A model generated the notes under the pieces. That model did no database searches. It worked only from the letters and a program-made list of their open reading frames with translations, and was not told where the DNA came from. A stretch of DNA of 41,252 bases, taken from Candidatus Obscuribacterales bacterium. GTDB lineage: Bacteria; Cyanobacteriota; Vampirovibrionia; Obscuribacterales; Obscuribacteraceae. Position 1 is the stretch's first letter; every line of letters starts with the position of its first letter. The stretch is from assembly GCA_019747875.1 (NCBI GenBank), contig JAIEQI010000154.1:1-41252 (forward strand), read 5' to 3'. The translations under genes and the position numbers were made by a program. Of this stretch, positions 1 through 9,500 are shown piece by piece.

Positions 1-111
1 AGCGCGGACGTCCCGCCGCCCATAGCCTCACAGAGCTGTTCGTTTTCTATCGATCCCAGCAAGCGCCGGCATCTTGCCTGCTTCGATCCTAAAGAGCGAT
101 TTGCTCTCCCG

Positions 112-141
112 TATGGAGCGCGGACGTCCCGTCCGCCCATA
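112..141 (+). repeat. Type A REP-like hairpin, intact copy
   Basis: This is a 30-nt unit framed by TATGG and CCATA. Its core stem is GCGGACG/CGTCCGC around the loop TCC. It defines the type A consensus used for the copies at 15008, 18068, 35901 and 36018. Confidence 0.85.
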
Positions 142-243
142 GCCTCACAGAGCTGCTCGTTTTCTATCGATCCCAGCGAGTGACCGTATCTTGCCTGCTT
201 CGTCGATCTGTGAGAGCGCTCTCTCTTTGAATTGGTGTTCGAT

Positions 244-277
244 CCCGGGAGCGCCGGCATCTTGCCGGCTTCGATCC
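244..277 (+). repeat. Type B REP-like hairpin, intact copy
   Basis: The core is a perfect 7-bp stem, GCCGGCA (253-259) and TGCCGGC (263-269), around TCT. It is preceded by CCCGGGAGC and followed by TTCGATCC. Inverted relatives occur at 14881-14911 and 28391-28420. Confidence 0.8.
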
Positions 278-606
278 TTGAAAGCGATTCGGTCCCATTG
301 GAACTCCCGAAATACTGGTATCAAAATGACGAGTCTAGGCATTGTTTTATTACGCGAAAGATAGCGCTATGCGACTGTTAATCCCCGCAGTAATATATCC
401 AACAGTGGACTAAGAATCATCGCCTGTGGTGCATCCGAGATCGCGATCGCGATCGCAATCGCACACTGATGGTCCAGATCGAATTTACGACTTCTTTTAT
501 GTCCACCGCAAAACGTTGCTGAATAAGGAGCCGGATTCACTGCTCGCCATCGGCTACCGGAAGTCAATCCGTTCTTAGCTAGGCGAGATAAGGATTCTCA
601 AGCGCT
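278..606. other. Intergenic region without a supported gene
   Basis: No convincing coding sequence was seen. Short minus-strand frames at 145-342 and 367-567 run through repeats and have no usable ribosome binding site. The region holds two overlapping GCGATCGC octamers (443-450 and 449-456), matching the HIP1 palindrome known from many cyanobacterial genomes. It lies downstream of the acyl-CoA dehydrogenase gene, and no strong terminator hairpin was recognised. Confidence 0.6.
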
Positions 607-2514
607 TTAGTCGTAGCGGAACATGATGTCCGCTTGCGCAACACCTTGCAGGCTGGGCATTCCACCTTCAATGATTTTCTCAGCAAGCTTGCGGCAATCC
701 TTGAAATATTGATCTGACGGTCGTTCGCCACTCAGCTTACGAGTCAAATCTTGGCAAAGAATATCCGCAGCGCCAAGCATCACTTCATCATTCAGTTCTT
801 GCGCATACAATGCTGTAACGATGATAGTGATGAGATCCTGCACTCTCTGAGACATATCAGCAATTCGGCACTGACGATCAGCCAAACGCAATTGGTGCGT
901 AACCATTGCATGGCTTAGCTCGATAGGCGAATCAGCAAGCTGATGCATTGCGAACTCAACGTGCGGACGCATCTTTTCGTGGATTTTGAAGTTGGCTGGA
1001 ATTTTGTGAGCGCCGGCTAGTTCTTTTCCTGCGCGCCAAATAGCATAAGGCACGAGTTCATTACGCAAAGCAAACGCATGTGCGGGATTCATAGGATTAA
1101 AGTTTTTGATCTTTTCTCTCTCAAGAGCTTTGCCAACAGGCTCAAAGAATTGGCTGCCATGCGCTTTCGCCAAAGATTTGAAAAATGCCATCCCGAGCAT
1201 TTCCCCTTCACCTTCGTAAATACATGGTGCCAGGAAATCATGCACGTTATCACCGAACATGTGACCTTCCAAGAAGGAACGTCCACCGTGCGTCTTCATG
1301 AAGTACTCAATTGCAACTTCCTTCTGAGCCTCACTTCCGAATATCTTGGCGATAATGCATTCAAGCTCACCGCGATAGCCGAGATCGAGCAGATATGATC
1401 CCCAGTTCACCAGGGCATCAGCACCAACAATCAAAGCTGCAGTGCGAGCAATTCTTCTCTTCACAAGCTCGCGTGTATCTATCGAATGTCCATATGTTTT
1501 CCGATACTTAGCCCATGGCAATATATTTGCCAGCATTAAGCGCATGCTACCGGAAGCGGTGGCACATAATGCTAAGCGACCTAGATTCAAGCCATGATAA
1601 GCAACTGTGAGTCCGTCACCGATTTTCGGTTTCAACAAATTTTCTTTTGGTACTTTGAAGTCCTTGAAGATCAAACCGTTGTTGAATGCATGCTTCAATG
1701 CATAAAGTCCATAGGGAACGATTTTGAAATTCTCATTCTCTTCCTTCGGAAGTTCAGCAATCAAAGCAGCAGGCTTGCCATCAATTAAGCAGACGAGCCC
1801 AACTGTTCTTCCAGGAATTGCATTTGTAATGAAGAGCTTTTCACCATTAACAACATAATGGTCGCCTTCTAAGACTGCCGTGGTTTTCAAAGCGGTCAAG
1901 TCTGAGCCGGCGCCAGGCTCGGTCAACGCAAAACCTGAAAGATGCTGACCGGATGCCAGCAACGGCAGGTATTTTTGCTTCTGCTCTTCACTACCGAAGC
2001 TAGATACAGGGTCAACCGCACCAATACATCCATGCACTGACGCCAAGCCCGCTGTGGTCGGATCGATCATCGCGACTCGAGTCAAAAAATTCATAAAATG
2101 CTGGATAGAAGCGCCTTGACCACCATACTTGGTGTCGATCAGCATTCCCCAATATCCAGCTTTGGCCAAATCGGCAATGTGCTCATTGCTGACTTTGCCC
2201 TTTTCGTTGTAAATAGTTCCTTTGCTTCTATGATTGCGAATGCTCTCAAGACTCTTTTCCATCGACGCCATACAAGGTACGTCTTTGCTTGGAGGCTTAC
2301 TTGCAAAGAGCTCAAGCGGCACATGTCCGTCCCAAACGGATTTATGAATAGGGCTGTTTGATGTCTTATATTGTGGTGCGAATAGCGCTTCAACCTGGTC
2401 GTCAGCCTTGTCGACTGCACCTGTGCGCTTTGCTTCTTCCTCGGATTTTCCGCCCATCCGCATCGCGGATTCGGCAAAACTGATTTCTCGGTCTTCGTTC
2501 TGCGTTGTACTCAT
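607..2514 (-). CDS. Acyl-CoA dehydrogenase family protein
   Basis: This 635-residue flavoenzyme probably oxidises acyl-CoA to trans-2-enoyl-CoA in fatty acid degradation. The acyl-CoA dehydrogenase signature is clear: a middle-domain block with GFALTEPGAGSDL followed by VNGEKLFITNA, a helical C-terminal domain with a KTHGGRSFLEGH stretch, and YEGEGEML near the usual catalytic-base region. The family core is about 380 residues. This protein has about 100 extra residues at the N-terminus, before KAGYWGMLIDTKYGGQGAS, and a long C-terminal extension, like the larger FadE/AcdA-type enzymes. It stands alone on the minus strand, divergent from zwf across a 197-bp gap that must hold both promoters. 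Family assignment is firm. Substrate chain length cannot be read from the sequence. Confidence 0.93.
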   Translation of the reverse strand: MSTTQNEDREISFAESAMRMGGKSEEEAKRTGAVDKADDQVEALFAPQYKTSNSPIHKSVWDGHVPLELFASKPPSKDVPCMASMEKSLESIRNHRSKGTIYNEKGKVSNEHIADLAKAGYWGMLIDTKYGGQGASIQHFMNFLTRVAMIDPTTAGLASVHGCIGAVDPVSSFGSEEQKQKYLPLLASGQHLSGFALTEPGAGSDLTALKTTAVLEGDHYVVNGEKLFITNAIPGRTVGLVCLIDGKPAALIAELPKEENENFKIVPYGLYALKHAFNNGLIFKDFKVPKENLLKPKIGDGLTVAYHGLNLGRLALCATASGSMRLMLANILPWAKYRKTYGHSIDTRELVKRRIARTAALIVGADALVNWGSYLLDLGYRGELECIIAKIFGSEAQKEVAIEYFMKTHGGRSFLEGHMFGDNVHDFLAPCIYEGEGEMLGMAFFKSLAKAHGSQFFEPVGKALEREKIKNFNPMNPAHAFALRNELVPYAIWRAGKELAGAHKIPANFKIHEKMRPHVEFAMHQLADSPIELSHAMVTHQLRLADRQCRIADMSQRVQDLITIIVTALYAQELNDEVMLGAADILCQDLTRKLSGERPSDQYFKDCRKLAEKIIEGGMPSLQGVAQADIMFRYD

Positions 2515-2711
2515 TTGTCAGTAGCCCGTCCTAAAGCCGTTTTTTGATCCTTTAAATCATAGTACAAAGGTTTCCCCCGCTGCCTGAGCGGAGCTTTACA
2601 CGCTAAGCATTACTGAGCGATATCCCCTGAATTAATGACAGGAGCACGGAAAGCCGCTATTTTTATAGCTTCAAATACTGTTTCAAGTCGGCGAAAACCA
2701 AGGAGGCTTTC

Positions 2712-4274
2712 ATGAGCCAGAGCCCTGTTCTAGAGAATCCGCTTAAGGAAGGCATAAGGATTGAGCGGGCCAGTGAACCGTGCGCCATGGTTATTTTTGG
2801 AGCCCATGGCGACCTGACCAAGCGAAAGTTAATACCGGCGCTCTACGCTTTGTACATTGAAGGCTTCTTACCAAGAGAATTTTGCGTTGTCGGCATGTCA
2901 CGCACAAAGATGACTCACGAAGAGTTCAGAAAAGCGATGCGCAACTCGATGCAGCAGTTTGCATCAGACATTCCTCTTGAATCGGCAAAGTGGGAACGAT
3001 TCGAACAAATGCTCTATTACCTGCCCGGTCATTTTGATCAAAAGGGCGGACTTGACGAACTGGCCAGCACATTAAAAGAACTGAGCGAAAAGCACGGCAC
3101 GCAGGGTAACACACTCTTCTATTTATCGACTCCACCAAGCCTGTACAATCCGATCATTGATCGAATTCAAGAGAGCGGACTCGCTTCTGGCAAGCAAATG
3201 CAGTCCTTACCCTGGCCCCGCATAATCGTCGAAAAACCCTTCGGACACGATCTTGAAACAGCCATGCAGTTAGATGAGCGGCTGCACCAAGTTTTCAAAG
3301 AAAGTCAAATCTTTCGTATTGACCACTATTTGGGTAAAGAAACCGTTCAAAATATTATGGTTTTACGTTTCGCCAATGGAATTTTCGAACCAATCTGGAA
3401 TCGCCAACACATAGATCACGTTCAAATCACCAATGCTGAAACCATTGGAGTGGAGGGACGTGGCGCCTATTACGAAGAAGCCGGCAATATGAGAGATATG
3501 ATCCAAAATCATATGTTGCAGCTGGTCTCCCTCGTAGGAATGGAACCTCCAATCACCCTGGACGCGGAGGCACAGCGTGATGAAAAAGCAAAAGTACTAC
3601 GATGCATTCGCCCATTTGATCTCAATCGATTGGAAGAACATGCAGTTAGAGGGCAATATGGCCCAGGTTTTATCGCAGGACAACAAGTACCTGGATATAG
3701 AGAAGAAGAGAAGGTGCCACCAAATTCGCACCGCGAAACTTTCACTGCATTGAAATTGAAGATCGATAACTGGCGCTGGGCCGACGTTCCATTCTATGTG
3801 CGCTCTGGAAAGAGATTGGCCAAACACGTCACAGAAATTGCCGTCCACTTCAAAAAAGCGCCTCATCGGTTGTTCAACGCTCAATTCCAGGGCGCCGCTG
3901 ATATCATCGGACCGAACGTGTTGGTGTTGAAGATTCAACCAGATGAAGGAGTCTCTTTGAAGTTCTTCACGAAACAGCCGGGAACAGCGACCAATCTTCG
4001 CTGGCTGAGCATGGACTTCAATTACGGGTCGGCATTCGGTCAGCGAACACCAACTGCATATGAAAGATTGATCCACGACTGCATCATCGGTGATGCCTCA
4101 CTGTTTTCACGAAGCGATTTCGTTCAAGCATCGTGGGAATTGATCACACCGGTACTCAGCCGATGGGATGAAACGCCGGAAGCTTCATTCCCTAATTATG
4201 CCGCCGGTACTTGGGGACCTCCTGAAAGCGATCAGCTTCTGGCGCCGGACGGCGATGTCTGGAGGTCGCTCTAA
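2712..4274 (+). CDS. zwf: Glucose-6-phosphate 1-dehydrogenase
   Basis: This cytosolic enzyme oxidises glucose-6-phosphate to 6-phosphogluconolactone with NADP+, the first step of the oxidative pentose phosphate pathway. The 520-residue protein has the normal family length. The N-terminal dinucleotide motif GAHGDLTKRK spans residues 30-39, and the substrate-binding signature RIDHYLGKE spans 202-210, including the catalytic His205. A later conserved block contains FYVRSGKRL. The ATG is preceded by a strong Shine-Dalgarno AAGGAGG at 2700-2706, five bases upstream. The stop codon TAA overlaps the opcA ATG in TAATG, so translation is probably coupled. Gene order zwf-opcA-pgl is the arrangement known from cyanobacteria and their relatives. 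Confidence 0.97.
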   Translation: MSQSPVLENPLKEGIRIERASEPCAMVIFGAHGDLTKRKLIPALYALYIEGFLPREFCVVGMSRTKMTHEEFRKAMRNSMQQFASDIPLESAKWERFEQMLYYLPGHFDQKGGLDELASTLKELSEKHGTQGNTLFYLSTPPSLYNPIIDRIQESGLASGKQMQSLPWPRIIVEKPFGHDLETAMQLDERLHQVFKESQIFRIDHYLGKETVQNIMVLRFANGIFEPIWNRQHIDHVQITNAETIGVEGRGAYYEEAGNMRDMIQNHMLQLVSLVGMEPPITLDAEAQRDEKAKVLRCIRPFDLNRLEEHAVRGQYGPGFIAGQQVPGYREEEKVPPNSHRETFTALKLKIDNWRWADVPFYVRSGKRLAKHVTEIAVHFKKAPHRLFNAQFQGAADIIGPNVLVLKIQPDEGVSLKFFTKQPGTATNLRWLSMDFNYGSAFGQRTPTAYERLIHDCIIGDASLFSRSDFVQASWELITPVLSRWDETPEASFPNYAAGTWGPPESDQLLAPDGDVWRSL

Positions 4275-5446
4275 TGGTTAACCTCAAAAGCACGCAGCAG
4301 CTCAAAGCATTTTTGGGCGGCACCTTATGTCAAGTAGACATCAAAGCCATTCAGTCTGAATTGAATGCTCTATGGCTCAAGGCTTCCACAGGATCGCCCG
4401 ACGACGAAGAGCACCCACAAGTTGTAAGGGCCTGTTCAGCGAATCTCATCCTTTATACAGATCGCGACGACGCAGAAAGAGTTGACTCAGATCTGTTGGA
4501 TGATGTCCTGCAGCAGCATCCCGCCAGAGCCATCTTGGCAATCTGTCGCCCGGTTGCTGAATTCAACAAAATCGAAGCGTGGGTTTCTGCAAGATGCCAC
4601 ATCACAGGAAACGGACGCCAGGTTTGCTCGGAAATGATTACCGTGCTTTCCGAAGGCAACGCCGGTCAAGAACTAATTAGCGTGATTGATTCCCTCCTGA
4701 TTGGAGACCTGCCCATTTTCGTTTGGTGGACAATCGACGATCTCAACGGAGAGAAGATTGCGCCCTTCCTTGCAAATGCTAAGCGCTTGATCGTTGACTC
4801 GGCACGAGCACCATATAGCTTCAGCTTCCTTCGAGATCTCCAACGCTTGGTTGATTCAACTTTGGATTGCATACATGTATCTGATCTAAATTGGCGCAGA
4901 TTGTTGGGAATTAGATCGGCGATTGCAGAGGAGTTCGATCGACTTCCCTTAAACATCTCAGATTTGCAGAAGATCAAGAAAGTGAAGCTTGCCTCGTGTG
5001 GGCAAGAACTCAATGCAGACGATTGTTCAATCCAATCATTGCTCCTTTTGGGTTGGCTAGCTTCACGCCTTGACTGGGAGCCAGTCTGCTTCGGGAGGGA
5101 CGGCGAAGGCAAACCGACAGTAGCGAAATATTCAAATGGAGTAGAAGCAACATTTGGAACTACCTCGTTGAATCACGTCGCTCAAGGATCGGTATTTGAA
5201 GTCGAACTAGAACTGGAAGACGGCAAGAAGTTGCGCATCTCCCGAGATCCAGCTGGTGAAGCTGGTTCCCTAGTTGTTTCCTTAAAGGATAAAGACAAAG
5301 TTGTACGAGAATTACTTGCGGACGACAGCGATTTGTCCCGTGTAAATCTTGTTGGATTCGAATTGGAAGAGCTGACAGCAGATTGCATTTTTGCGCAATC
5401 ACTATCCTCAGCGATTGATCTCATTGAGTTACTGGAGGCAAAGTAA
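4274..5446 (+). CDS. opcA: Glucose-6-phosphate dehydrogenase assembly protein OpcA
   Basis: OpcA is an allosteric activator or assembly factor of glucose-6-phosphate dehydrogenase in cyanobacteria and actinobacteria. This 390-residue protein matches in length, in position directly after zwf, and in family-like blocks such as the central LPIFVWWTIDDL stretch and the following LIVDSARAP. The ORF begins on the last base of the zwf stop codon and ends on the first base of the pgl start codon, so all three genes are probably translationally coupled. No catalytic motif is expected. Its presence suggests that Zwf activity here is under OpcA-type control, which in photosynthetic cyanobacteria responds to redox state. 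Whether redox control applies in this organism is unknown. Confidence 0.93.
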   Translation: MVNLKSTQQLKAFLGGTLCQVDIKAIQSELNALWLKASTGSPDDEEHPQVVRACSANLILYTDRDDAERVDSDLLDDVLQQHPARAILAICRPVAEFNKIEAWVSARCHITGNGRQVCSEMITVLSEGNAGQELISVIDSLLIGDLPIFVWWTIDDLNGEKIAPFLANAKRLIVDSARAPYSFSFLRDLQRLVDSTLDCIHVSDLNWRRLLGIRSAIAEEFDRLPLNISDLQKIKKVKLASCGQELNADDCSIQSLLLLGWLASRLDWEPVCFGRDGEGKPTVAKYSNGVEATFGTTSLNHVAQGSVFEVELELEDGKKLRISRDPAGEAGSLVVSLKDKDKVVRELLADDSDLSRVNLVGFELEELTADCIFAQSLSSAIDLIELLEAK

Positions 5447-6198
5447 TGAGCACTAACGCTACTACTGGAAACCGCCACATCGAAGTATGTGAAGACAAAA
5501 CAGACCTTGCAGACAAAGCAGCGAAGCACTTCGCGAAACTCGTCAACAAAATCGCCGGCGAGAAGGGGCAGGTTACAGTCGCCCTTTCTGGCGGTTCGAC
5601 TCCTAAACTACTTTACGAGAGACTGATGCAATCTGATCTCAAAGATGTTATTCCGTGGAACAAGATCCAATTCTTTGTCAGCGACGAGCGCTGCGTTCCG
5701 CACGATAGCGAAGAAAGCAATTGGGGGAACGCAAACCGAATGCTGCTCTCACCGCTAAACATTCAACGCGCACAACTGCATCCAACTCAAGATCAAGATA
5801 AGGATGCAGGAATCTCTTCTACAACTTATGAGATCGAAGTGCGCACGTTTGTCGCTGGTGGAGCAAATGGTGTTCCATCATTCGACATCATCTTCCTGGG
5901 CATGGGTCCCGACGGACACACAGCATCACTATTTCCAGACACAGCCGGTTTAGCAGAGGCACGCCGCCTTGTAATGAAAAACCACGTGGACAAACTGAAT
6001 GCAGATCGTTTGACATTCACATTCACGTTGCTGAACAGCGCCGCCCATGTAATTTTCCTCGTCGCAGGCGAAGACAAAGCAGCCGTCCTCAGCGAAGTAT
6101 TCGCCAACGCCGGAAAATATCCGGTCGAAAAAGTAGCTCCCGTCCAAGGCGACGCCACCTGGTTCATAGACAAGGCCGCCGCCAGATCCCTGACATAG
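5446..6198 (+). CDS. pgl: 6-phosphogluconolactonase
   Basis: This enzyme hydrolyses 6-phosphogluconolactone to 6-phosphogluconate, the second step of the oxidative pentose phosphate branch. The 250-residue protein belongs to the DevB/SOL type of the glucosamine-6-phosphate isomerase-like fold. Visible motifs are ALSGGSTPK (residues 46-54), SDERCVP (79-85) followed by SNWGNANRMLL, and LGMGPDGHTASLFP. The start overlaps the opcA stop codon by one base. The stop is 12 bp upstream of the next small ORF, which therefore probably lies on the same transcript. Confidence 0.95.
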   Translation: MSTNATTGNRHIEVCEDKTDLADKAAKHFAKLVNKIAGEKGQVTVALSGGSTPKLLYERLMQSDLKDVIPWNKIQFFVSDERCVPHDSEESNWGNANRMLLSPLNIQRAQLHPTQDQDKDAGISSTTYEIEVRTFVAGGANGVPSFDIIFLGMGPDGHTASLFPDTAGLAEARRLVMKNHVDKLNADRLTFTFTLLNSAAHVIFLVAGEDKAAVLSEVFANAGKYPVEKVAPVQGDATWFIDKAAARSLT

Positions 6199-6210
6199 CA
6201 CCAGAGAATC

Positions 6211-6471
6211 ATGCAATACATAACTACCTGGGAACAGGACGCGATGTTAGTCGGCAAAGCTGAGGGCAAAGCGGAGGGGTTGGCCGAAGGAATAGCCGAC
6301 GGCAAGCGTTCTATTATCCTCCAACAGTTATCTCAAGTTATTGGCAATATTCCAGAGGAGCTGATACAAAGGATACAAGTTCTTTCCGAAAGCCTCCTTG
6401 TAAAGCTGGCCAGTGATCTTTTGAGTTTTCGCAATGTTGACGACTTAGAAAGATGGCTCGAACTCACTTAA
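6211..6471 (+). pseudogene. C-terminal remnant of an Rpn/DUF4351-type putative nuclease
   Basis: This 86-residue ORF resembles only the tail of Rpn-family proteins (PD-(D/E)XK putative transposase/nuclease with a DUF4351 end), which are abundant in cyanobacteria. It starts at a family-like MQYITTWEQ block. It continues through the charged repeat GKAEGKAEGLAEG and ends in the helical block typical of the C-terminus (IPEELIQRIQVL, then LLSFRNVDDLERWLEL). The nuclease domain, normally 150-200 residues upstream, is absent because pgl occupies that position. It may be a stranded fragment read from the pgl transcript, or a small ORF kept for its oligomerising tail. I favour a relic. Confidence 0.7.
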
Positions 6472-6480
6472 GTCTGGACA

Positions 6481-6495
6481 AGGAGTAAAACTCCT
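6481..6495. terminator. Possible weak hairpin between convergent genes
   Basis: A perfect 6-bp inverted repeat, AGGAGT and ACTCCT around AAA, sits in the 54-bp gap between the convergent ends of the Rpn-like ORF and the giant gene. Neither side has a T-tract, so intrinsic termination is uncertain. Confidence 0.3.
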
Positions 6496-6525
6496 CAGGG
6501 ACTAAATCAGCACAAGTACCTCAAT

Positions 6526-9500
6526 CTACTTAAGTAATTCAAGAGCTCGGTTTATATGTTCCTGCCTGCTGGCCGCTGGAGCGTTTTTGTAGAAGTTTTC
6601 CAGGAGTTGCCGCAGTTTAGGCTCCTCAGCCTCGCGCATCAGGCTTGCCATTTCGCGGTTGATTTGATCGGAACCGCTGTCTTTCAATGTTGCTCCGATA
6701 TCTGCTAGTGCACGGTCACCAGCTGCGGTGCTCGATTGAAGCTTGGCTATGTGAGACTCCAAATTTCTGAACAGACTATCGCGAGTGGCTTCTGTAACAG
6801 CTTGTCCAAGATCGCCACCGGATTTTACAACTTGAGCGATTCTAGCAATCTCAGCCGGAGAAGCCTCAACACCGGCCCGTTTGAAACTCTGTTGAAGATC
6901 AGCCAACTGATTATCAGTGAGTGCCGCTCCCTCGCGACGCAGTGCTCCAGACAAGCCATCCATCTTCTTTACGTCATCGGGAGTAATGGACGGATTGTAT
7001 CTCTGGATATCCCCTAGACGCCTTGCTGCGGCAGGAGGGAGTTCCTTAGTCTCGATATGGTGAACAGCAGCGCCTGCTTTCTTGGCAAAGAGATTCTCTG
7101 CTCCAAGAGCATTGGCAAGATCTCGCTCGTACTGCCGCAAAGCATCAGCCTGAGCTTTCAGATGATGGTAACTATTTGGATCAGGTGTATCTCCGAGTCG
7201 CGGAAATTGCACATTCGGAGCGCCCATAAAACTAGAATTTTCCATCGGTTTTCTGGTGGCACTTGGCTGGAGAAAATCCCTGAGTTGCGCTTCAAGTTGC
7301 TGCCTGTCAAGAGGGTTCTTCAGCGTGCCTGTCAAAGTACTGTAAGTGCTCTCTTGATCGTAGTGGAGTCTGCCACGGCTGCCCTGAGCCGGATTCGGCT
7401 CCTGTCCGGGCACATAGCGAGGATGATTTGAATCCGTAAAATGTGCAAAGTAACGGTTAGCGTCTTTCAGACCTGGATCGTTCTTGAGATTAATGGGCAT
7501 CATGGCACCGGTTTCCCGATTGATGAATACACCATCGATACCTACTCTGTCCGCGGTTGAATTCTTTGCTCCAGGAACAAACAGCCACTTCTTAAGTTCA
7601 GGATCATTTGTGGTTCGAAGCCTGTCCATGATTTCTCGTTGAAGTGCATATTCGTAACGATCGCCACCCGAGACATTAGATCCAGTTGGTCGTTCGAACC
7701 TTCTGCCTACCTCGTCCATATGTTGCGAATACACCTTCAACGCCTCTGGATTGCTGTCCCGCAAGCGGTCCAGAGGGATCCTCAGCTCTGGTTTTGCAGC
7801 ACTCATCTCCATCATTCTGTGGTACGCTTTCGCAACATCAGGGTTGTCTATGTTGTTACGCAGAAATTGCATTTGCTGATTGGACTCAGCTATGCGAGTG
7901 AGCACCTTGGCTGCTTCAGTTGTTTCTGTCGTCGCATTTAACCTGGTAATTTCGGCTGCCAGATTATCACGTAAGACCCGCTCCTGCTCAGGCTTAAGGA
8001 TTCCCCTTTCTGTCAACTGACGCAAAGTCTGGTCGCTAGTTTCATTCAACTTAGCGAGAGAGTCTAGCAATCTCTTACTAATATGCTCCTTTTGACCTAG
8101 CTCCTGAATGATTCGTGCGTTTGCGGCCGCCGACTCCGACAATTCCCTTCTGGCTGGAACATCGGCAGTGCTAGCAGCAACGCGCTCCACCTGAGCTACC
8201 GCTTCCACAGGCGCAGGTTCAACTGGAGCTCTGTCGGCATCAGTTCGGCGAACACCAGCTGCGGTATCAGCATCATACTTGTTCAGAGCGCCTTGCACGT
8301 CTTGGGAAATTTCTCTTGCAGCAATTTCGGGATCGGCAACTCCTTTCTCTTTAAGAAAAGCAGCCAGTCTCTCTTCTCCGCCATCCCTGGCCATGTACTT
8401 GTCGAAGTTCGAAACGATCTGATCTCTGACTTCATGTCCACCGGCTCCCAACCTCGACGCCAAAGCTTTTTCGACGGCTGGAGCGAAAGCATTTTTGGCC
8501 GCGCCAAAACGTCCCATTGTTAATCCATCGGCAGCGCCAAAAATTCCTGCTGCCAGATAATCATTTGCTGAGAGCGTCCCTTCACCTCTGACGGCGTCTT
8601 CAATTCCAACACGAGCCGCCACCGCTCCGGCTGCTGTTACTGCCAACTTCGCTAAGTTGGCAGCTCTGAGTCCGCCTGACAGCAGTGGACCACCAACAAC
8701 CGAAGTGGCTACCGTGACGATTTTATCCGCGAGATCTTTTGCATACTGATCCTTCGCATCATCATTCCTGCGAATTGCATTGACTAGGGCTTGGAACCTC
8801 TGGTCGATTTCTCTTTGAGCTTGTTCACGTTGTTCCGGTGGCAAGTGGTCGAGTAGTTGGCTCCTCATTTGATCTTGAGTTTGCGCAACTGAAATTTCGG
8901 TTAGAGCCACGTTGCCGTATGCCCCTGTGCCCGTCTCGCGTATGCGATCTTGCATAGCCCGTTCGAGATCTTTACGGTCCATGGGGAGCGACATCTCGAT
9001 TTCTCTCTTAACTGATTCGCCAGCATCTCGTGCCAGATCATTGGGCAGGAACGATTGATACTTCGTCGCGTGGTCATTAATCAGAGCCATCTTCGCGTCA
9101 CGATTCAGAGCCTGGAATTCCGTGAGCAACGCTTGTTGGTTCACGTCCCCGCCAATACCATGGGTCCGAATACGATCGCTGAGGGTGTATTCTTGATTTG
9201 GATTGCGAAGCACATTGAGCGCGATATCCCGCTCAGCCTGCGACATGCCTTTGAATGCCTCATCGAGAGTCCGTTGAGCTTCCGGATCCGGCGGCGTTCT
9301 TCTGGCACCTTCTGCTGCATTTGTGATGCGGTCCCGCTCAGCCTGAGGTAGATGCTTGAGCTGGTTGTAATACGCTTCGTGATTGAGGCGATCACCACCA
9401 AACACTCGCGATGACATATTTGCCTCGCGAAGCGAATCAGCGCTCAGCCCACGTCCCTCAAGAAGCGGCTTGGCAAATCTATCGAAAACCTGCTCTGAAC

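Larger units (their letters stand above)
1..277 (+). repeat. Composite array of REP-like hairpin repeats
   Basis: Two related units of about 116 bp follow each other: the segment beginning AGCGCGGACGTCCC occurs at 1 and again at 117. Each unit has a type A hairpin (GCGGACG, short loop, CGTCCGC), a shared spacer containing CCTCACAGAGCTG and TCTATCGATCCCAG, and a type B hairpin (GCCGGCA-TCT-TGCCGGC or a decayed version). A final intact type B unit lies at 244-277. The first A copy has lost a base in its right arm. The same A-spacer-B order occurs inverted at 14881-15076. Confidence 0.85.

Noticed and set aside
145..342. A 65-codon minus-strand frame.
   Set aside because: It runs through REP-like repeats and lacks a ribosome binding site.
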